NCBI RefSeq assembly: GCF_015704895.1
Contig: NZ_JADQWB010000011.1
Span: forward strand, 62,001-126,000
Direction of reading: 5' to 3'
Length of the DNA: 64,000 bases
Source of the DNA: Agrobacterium leguminum
GTDB lineage: Bacteria; Pseudomonadota; Alphaproteobacteria; Rhizobiales; Rhizobiaceae
The notes below the pieces were generated by a model. It did not search any database. It saw only the letters and a program-made list of their open reading frames with translations, and was not told the origin of the DNA. The number at the start of each line of letters is the position of its first letter. Within the stretch, counting starts at the first letter, position 1. The translations under genes were made by a program, and so were the position numbers. Below are positions 59,972-64,000 of the stretch, piece after piece.

Positions 59972-60033
59972 GCACCAGCCCTTACTCAGCCCTTATGCCA
60001 AACCTCCGTTGTGAAACGAGCGTTTGCATCCGT

Positions 60034-60155
60034 TTCTTCTCCCCGCCGGGGAGAAGGTCGCGGCAGCGGGATGAGGGGGCAAGGGTCGTGAGTTACGGCA
60101 ACGTTACCCCCTCATCCGACCCTTCGGGCCACCTTCTCCCCGGCGGGGAGAAGAA
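60034..60155 (+). repeat. Rhizobiaceae palindromic repeat, copy B3
   Basis: About 122 bp, same orientation as B1. Ends CTTCTCCCCGCCGGGGAGAAG and CTTCTCCCCGGCGGGGAGAAG; between them CGGGATGAGGGGGC and CCCCCTCATCCG. Sits between the DUF1344 gene and the convergent histidine phosphatase. Confidence 0.87.
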
Positions 60156-60229
60156 ATACGCGGCGTCCGCTCCGCTAATATACAAGTATCTCTAGGAGGA
60201 CGACGCGGAGAATTGCTCTCCGTGATCCC

Positions 60230-60823
60230 TCACGAAACCCAGTCCGCACTATTCCTGTCGATTTCGACTTTCAAAATCCGGTCCTGCGGAATTTGCGTCC
60301 TTGACGCTTCGTCCTTGTCCATGCCGGAGACCAGCCGGAAGATCGAGCGGATGACGCCGCCGTGGCAGACGCATATCGTCGGAACCTCGACGGAGGAAAG
60401 CCATGCGCCGATGCGCCAGGAGAGGATTTCATAGCTTTCGGCGTCCTGGCCGGGGGGGATGAAATCCCACTTGTTGGCCTTGCGCGCCTTCACCCGGTCC
60501 GGGAACTCTTTTTTCAGCTCCGGCAGGGTTTGCCCTTCCCAGTCGCCGAAGGAAACTTCGATCAGGCGATCGTCGGTACGATAGGCCTTGGGATCGAGGC
60601 CCATCGCGCCGCGCATCAGTTCCATGGTCTCGCGCGTGCGCCCGAGCGGGCTCGCCACATAGTCGAAATCCGTGGCCTGTTCTCCCAGCAGATGCGCGAG
60701 GAGTTTGCCGTTACCGACCGCCTGCTGGCGGCCGAAATCGTTGAGCGGAATGTCTTTCTGGCCCTGAAGCCGGCGTATCGCATTCCAGTCCGTTTGTCCG
60801 TGCCGGATCACATAGACGAGCAA
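60230..60823 (-). CDS. Histidine phosphatase-family protein (phosphoglycerate mutase-like)
   Basis: A 197-residue protein with the RHGQTDWN phosphohistidine motif at residues 7-14, SPLGRTRETMEL near 58, the acidic EVSFGDWEG near 88 and CHGGVIRSIF near 153. Active-site histidines and arginine are all kept. Substrate unknown. It lies 30 bp after fabI and is probably cotranscribed with it. Confidence 0.92.
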   Translation of the reverse strand: MLVYVIRHGQTDWNAIRRLQGQKDIPLNDFGRQQAVGNGKLLAHLLGEQATDFDYVASPLGRTRETMELMRGAMGLDPKAYRTDDRLIEVSFGDWEGQTLPELKKEFPDRVKARKANKWDFIPPGQDAESYEILSWRIGAWLSSVEVPTICVCHGGVIRSIFRLVSGMDKDEASRTQIPQDRILKVEIDRNSADWVS

Positions 60824-60853
60824 GGCGATACCCCGTTCTTACACTTTTCAGGC

Positions 60854-61672
60854 TTAGTCCTTCACCACCGAAATGTCAGGCGCATCCACCGCCTTCATGC
60901 CGATGGTGTGGTAACCGGAATCGACATGGTGGATTTCGCCGGTCACGCCGGTCGAAAGGTCGGACAGCAGGTAAAGCGCCGACTTGCCGACTTCCTCGAT
61001 GGAAACGGTGCGCTTCAGCGGCGCATTGTATTCGTTCCACTTCAGAATATAGCGGAAGTCGCCGATGCCGGAAGCTGCAAGCGTCTTGATCGGGCCGGCG
61101 GAAACGGCGTTGACGCGGATGCCGCGATTGCCGAGGTCGACAGCGAGATAACGCACGCTGGCCTCGAGAGCAGCCTTGGCCACGCCCATGACGTTGTAGT
61201 TCGGCATGACCTTTTCGGCGCCGTAATAGGTCAGCGTGATGATCGAGCCGCCGTCATTCATGACCGGCTCGGCGCGCTTGGCAACGGCGGCCAGCGAGAA
61301 GACGGAAATGTCCATGGTGCGGTTGAAATTATCGCGGCTGGTATCGAGGTAACGGCCGGTCAGCTCGTCCTTGTCGGAAAAGGCGATGGCGTGCACGACG
61401 AAGTCGATCTTGCCCCAGTGCTTTTCCAGCCCGGCAAAAACCGCATCGATCGTCTCGAGATCGGTCACATCGCAGTGACCGGCCATGAAGGCGCCCAGTT
61501 CCTGCGCCAGCGGCTCGACACGCTTCTTCAGCGCGTCGCCCTGCCAGGTCAGCGCAACTTCCGCGCCCGCGTCGGCACAGGCCTTGGCGATGCCCCAAGC
61601 GATGGAACGATTATTGGCGACACCCATGATGAGGCCGCGTTTGCCAGCCATGAGGCCGGATGCCTGAGCCAT
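60854..61672 (-). CDS. fabI: Enoyl-[acyl-carrier-protein] reductase (NADH)
   Basis: A 272-residue FabI. Start ASGLMAGKRGLIMGVANNRS (cofactor loop), DFVVHAIAFSDKDELTGRYL, the catalytic Tyr-x6-Lys in LTYYGAEKVMPNYNVMGVAK, and VSAGPIKTLAASGIGDF. It reduces enoyl-ACP in each fatty acid elongation cycle. A 15-bp palindrome lies about 32 bp upstream of the start. Confidence 0.97.
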   Translation of the reverse strand: MAQASGLMAGKRGLIMGVANNRSIAWGIAKACADAGAEVALTWQGDALKKRVEPLAQELGAFMAGHCDVTDLETIDAVFAGLEKHWGKIDFVVHAIAFSDKDELTGRYLDTSRDNFNRTMDISVFSLAAVAKRAEPVMNDGGSIITLTYYGAEKVMPNYNVMGVAKAALEASVRYLAVDLGNRGIRVNAVSAGPIKTLAASGIGDFRYILKWNEYNAPLKRTVSIEEVGKSALYLLSDLSTGVTGEIHHVDSGYHTIGMKAVDAPDISVVKD

Positions 61673-61703
61673 TTTATGCTCCCTAGTACTTTTGATCGGT
61701 CCT

Positions 61704-61718
61704 GCCTATGGCATAGGC
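61704..61718. promoter_or_regulatory. Palindrome GCCTATG-G-CATAGGC upstream of fabI
   Basis: Perfect 7-base arms around one G in the 131-bp region shared by the divergent... transcripts of fabI and the end of the DnaJ-like gene. It lies 32-46 bp upstream of the fabI start, a position fit for a repressor. Confidence 0.5.
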
Positions 61719-61803
61719 TGCAATCCTGTTCAAGATTGCCAAAGATCATCAACTGTTAGGGAGCGTAACAAAGGGTGCGTTGTCCCGGCTATTCGCAAAA
61801 CTT

Positions 61804-62919
61804 TCACAAATAAAGGCCTTCGCGCATGTGCCGCATCAGGTCGGTCACCTTTTCATCCGGCTTTTCCAAGAGAACGATGCGCAATTCGATGACGAGATCG
61901 CCCTGTCCGCCCTTGCCGTCGGCGAGGCCCTTGCCGGCAAGCCTCAGCACACGGTCGGAGCCGGACCAGGCCGGAATGGTGATGTTTTCCTCACCGAGCG
62001 GTGTCCTGACTTTCGTTTCACACCCCAGAACCGCGTCGCTGAGCGATATCGGCAGCGTCGTGTGAATATCGAAGCCACGAAGGGAAAAGGCGTCCTCACG
62101 GGCGGTCAGCAATGTCACGGCAAGGTCGCCGCGCGCCATGTTGGGAAGCTTCAGCCCCTGTCCCTTCAGTCGCACCACGTGTCCGTCGGTCATGCCGGCT
62201 TCGAGCTGGAAGCGAACCTCGCGTTCGTCGGCAAGCGACACGGTAACCCACTTGTGTTCCAGCAGATCGGCGACCGTGACGGTGGCTTCCGCAGTGATGT
62301 CCGGCGCTTTTTCGGGAGCCGGCTGCTGCGTGCGGAAACGGCGCACGAGAGCGCTGAAGAGATTGGCGGCGAGCGATGCAGGCGCTGTCCTGTCATCGCC
62401 AGCGCCGGGCTGCGCGGTCTCGCCGGCACCCGGCATATCGCTTTTTGCGGCGCCCGCGGCAGCCTTTGCCGCTTCGGCCGCCTGCTGCACCTTGGGATCG
62501 TTCTGTGCTTCCGCGCCAAAAATCCGTTCGACGATATCTTCGGCGGTTTCTGCCTTGGCGTCGGTTTTCTGGCCGGTCTGCGCCCGGTTGCGGGCGTCCG
62601 CACGGGCCAGTTCCTCCATCAGCTTTTCGGCGGCCTTGGCGCGCTCGGCAGCCTCGCGCGCGGCTTCCCGCTGCTGCATGATGGTTTCGCCGCGCTGTTT
62701 CTTTTCGGCCGCCCTGCGGGCCTGATCGTAGAGATCGCGCTTTTTCGGGTCTTTGAGAAGATCATAGGCCTGCCCGATCTCGGCGAATCGCGCCGAGGCG
62801 TCGGGATCGTCGCGATTGGCGTCCGGATGGACAGTTTTCGCCTTCGTGCGCCAGGCGGCCTTGATTTCCTCGTGGCGGGCGTCACGTTTTACGCCGAGGA
62901 TCGAATATGGATCGCGCAT
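61804..62919 (-). CDS. DnaJ/CbpA-like co-chaperone with unusual linker
   Basis: About 371 residues. J domain at residues 1-65 with the HPD motif in TVHPDANRDD; then no Gly/Phe region and no zinc finger but an Ala/Glu/Gln/Lys-rich linker (~70-195) and a C-terminal DnaJ substrate domain (LEHKWVTVSLADEREVRFQL, LKLPNMARGDLAVTLLTAR, LPISLSDAVLGCETKVRTP). It should stimulate DnaK ATPase. The start at 62919 (MRDPYSILGV) is chosen over a GTG at 62928. It ends 131 bp before fabI. Confidence 0.88.
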   Translation of the reverse strand: MRDPYSILGVKRDARHEEIKAAWRTKAKTVHPDANRDDPDASARFAEIGQAYDLLKDPKKRDLYDQARRAAEKKQRGETIMQQREAAREAAERAKAAEKLMEELARADARNRAQTGQKTDAKAETAEDIVERIFGAEAQNDPKVQQAAEAAKAAAGAAKSDMPGAGETAQPGAGDDRTAPASLAANLFSALVRRFRTQQPAPEKAPDITAEATVTVADLLEHKWVTVSLADEREVRFQLEAGMTDGHVVRLKGQGLKLPNMARGDLAVTLLTAREDAFSLRGFDIHTTLPISLSDAVLGCETKVRTPLGEENITIPAWSGSDRVLRLAGKGLADGKGGQGDLVIELRIVLLEKPDEKVTDLMRHMREGLYL

Positions 62920-63130
62920 GCGAAACACCAGTTACGTTGGCTCAGGCGCTGCCGCCCTTCATGGCGCAATCCTGAAACTAACCCCTCCGAAAAGGGATGC
63001 CCGCGATCATTCGCCTGCACGCCCTCGGTTTAATCAACGTCGACTGTTGCAATAAGTTGCTAATCACTCCTTTACGGAGGAAGCGCGCCGCACCGGGGCC
63101 GGCTCTATTCCATATTTAAGGGTAAACAGA

Positions 63131-63580
63131 TTATTTCTGCTCGAAGCGGGTCAGCAGCCATTCGCCGGTTTCCGACAGGCAGGCCTGTCCCGAATAGCTC
63201 GCAACGCCCTCGAAGGAGTGGCGCGTCGTCCTGAAATCGCGGCAGACGAAGCCGCTGGATTTGTCTTCGTGAATGGCGGTGACGACGCCGGCGCTGCCGG
63301 TGGCGGCATTGGCCCAGGGCAGCGGCTGGTCGGCGAGCTTGGCGAGATCGGCCGACGTCACCGCATTGCGGATCGTCGCATCGTCCGTCTGCGGCGCATT
63401 GTTCGGCTGGTTGGGAATGGAGGCCGTGGAAAGCGAGCGGTCGACCTTGTCGCCGCCGAACAGGTCGAGGCTGACGCAGCCGCTCAGCACCACAAGCATT
63501 GACACGACGGCGGAAACTTCCGCTACCGACGAAAGGAGGCTCTTTGTTCGACTGTTCGACTTTGCTATGACGGTCACCAT
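63131..63580 (-). CDS. Probable lipoprotein of the RT0821/Lpp0805 surface type
   Basis: A 149-residue protein. The N-terminal [14 protein letters not shown] is a lipobox (VLSGC). The mature part has [36 protein letters not shown] and [12 protein letters not shown], which I associate with the RT0821/Lpp0805 surface protein family. Function unknown. It is divergent from pdxH (57 bp apart). Confidence 0.78.
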   Translation of the reverse strand: MVTVIAKSNSRTKSLLSSVAEVSAVVSMLVVLSGCVSLDLFGGDKVDRSLSTASIPNQPNNAPQTDDATIRNAVTSADLAKLADQPLPWANAATGSAGVVTAIHEDKSSGFVCRDFRTTRHSFEGVASYSGQACLSETGEWLLTRFEQK

Positions 63581-63636
63581 CTTTCGCCAGAGATCATCTC
63601 TGGGGTCCAAATCAGCTCGGGAGCATTTTAGTCAAT

Positions 63637-64000
63637 ATGTCGGAAACGGGGTTAACATCCAGTGACTTCACGGAAGAAAATGAACCGTTCACGCTTTTTG
63701 CCGAATGGCTGAAAGATGCAACGGCTTCCGAAATCAACGATCCGAACGCGGTAGCGCTTGCTACCGTGGACGAAAATGGCCTGCCGAATGTGCGCATGGT
63801 GCTGCTGAAAGGCGTCGACGACCGCGGCTTTGTTTTCTACACGAATTTCGAAAGCCAGAAGGGTCAGGAGATCCTCGGCCAGAAAAAAGCGGCCATGTGT
63901 TTCCACTGGAAAAGCCTGCGGCGACAGGTGCGCCTGCGCGGCGAGGTGGAGATCGTCAGCGACGAGGAGGCGGATATCTATTACGCCTCGCGCCCGCGCG
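63637..64000 (+). CDS. pdxH: Pyridoxine/pyridoxamine 5'-phosphate oxidase, N-terminal part
   Basis: Partial: the frame stays open to the window end, giving about 121 residues. [60 protein letters not shown] and [18 protein letters not shown] are the PdxH pattern (FMN-binding residues and the KxxxG loop). It makes pyridoxal 5'-phosphate. The ATG at 63637 is preceded by GGGAG. Confidence 0.96.
   Translation, partial: MSETGLTSSDFTEENEPFTLFAEWLKDATASEINDPNAVALATVDENGLPNVRMVLLKGVDDRGFVFYTNFESQKGQEILGQKKAAMCFHWKSLRRQVRLRGEVEIVSDEEADIYYASRPR

Noticed and set aside
1-64000. CRISPR array, tRNA, rRNA, insertion sequence or integrase
   Set aside because: Repeats are dispersed palindromes with no regular spacers; no tRNA cloverleaf, rRNA or transposase-like reading frame was recognised.

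Overview
The window is about 64 kb of chromosomal DNA from a Rhizobiaceae alphaproteobacterium, most probably Agrobacterium/Rhizobium. The basis is protein family content and gene order (waaA-lpxK-mutL, split F0 operon, kup, bioMNY, BA14K proteins, rhizobial-type promoter and palindromic intergenic repeats). No search was run, so the genus is an inference. The DNA is GC-rich, gene-dense and mostly core chromosome. I saw no transposase, integrase, tRNA, rRNA or CRISPR array.

Layout. 1-5.1 kb: envelope and repair genes (end of waaA, a HAD phosphatase, lpxK, a DUF2093 protein, mutL). 5.2-8.6 kb: signalling pair, a PAS/receiver protein and a GGDEF-EAL protein. 8.8-13 kb: sugar-acid catabolic operon (lactonase, dgoA, dgoK, SDR dehydrogenase) with a divergent IclR regulator. 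13-15.2 kb: LuxR solo and a cytosolic NrtA/NasS-like binding protein. 15.3-21.3 kb: Mrp ATPase, CorA, Kup and a SleB-type cell wall hydrolase. 21.4-24.3 kb: F0 ATP synthase operon (atpI, B, E, b', b) with a clear promoter and terminator. 24.6-25.9 kb: an AT-richer single gene with a HEPN-like R-x4-H motif, the best candidate for an undescribed system. 26-32 kb: rnhB, radical SAM, short glycosyltransferase, D-2-hydroxyacid dehydrogenase-like flavoprotein, Sua5/TsaC, unknown protein. 32.4-34.8 kb: two-component Rieske N-demethylase (GbcAB/Stc2-like). 35-36.2 kb: two BA14K paralogues. 36.2-40.6 kb: second CorA-like protein, acyl-CoA dehydrogenase, enoyl-CoA hydratase, small secreted protein.

40.6-55.4 kb: rRNA/tRNA methyltransferases (RlmD/TrmA-like, TlyA), then an apparent accessory block (chemoreceptor, gate-type membrane protein, Lrp, ACT protein, SnoaL-like proteins, ABM monooxygenase, XRE/MmyB regulator), then dxs, pirin, xseB, histone-deacetylase-like protein and bioY-bioN-bioM. 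55.5-64 kb: YcaQ-like glycosylase, ribB with a degenerate RibA domain, aroC, DUF1344 protein, histidine phosphatase, fabI, DnaJ-like protein, a lipoprotein and the start of pdxH.

Two families of palindromic intergenic repeats run through the window: four ~117-bp RIME-like copies and three ~122-bp copies ending in CTTCTCCCC/GGGGAGAAG hairpins, with a third, smaller hairpin repeat near 45.0 and 58.1 kb. Several start codons are better placed at TTG than at the longest ORF (5469, 9676, 13995, 16812, 47061), because good Shine-Dalgarno sequences precede them.
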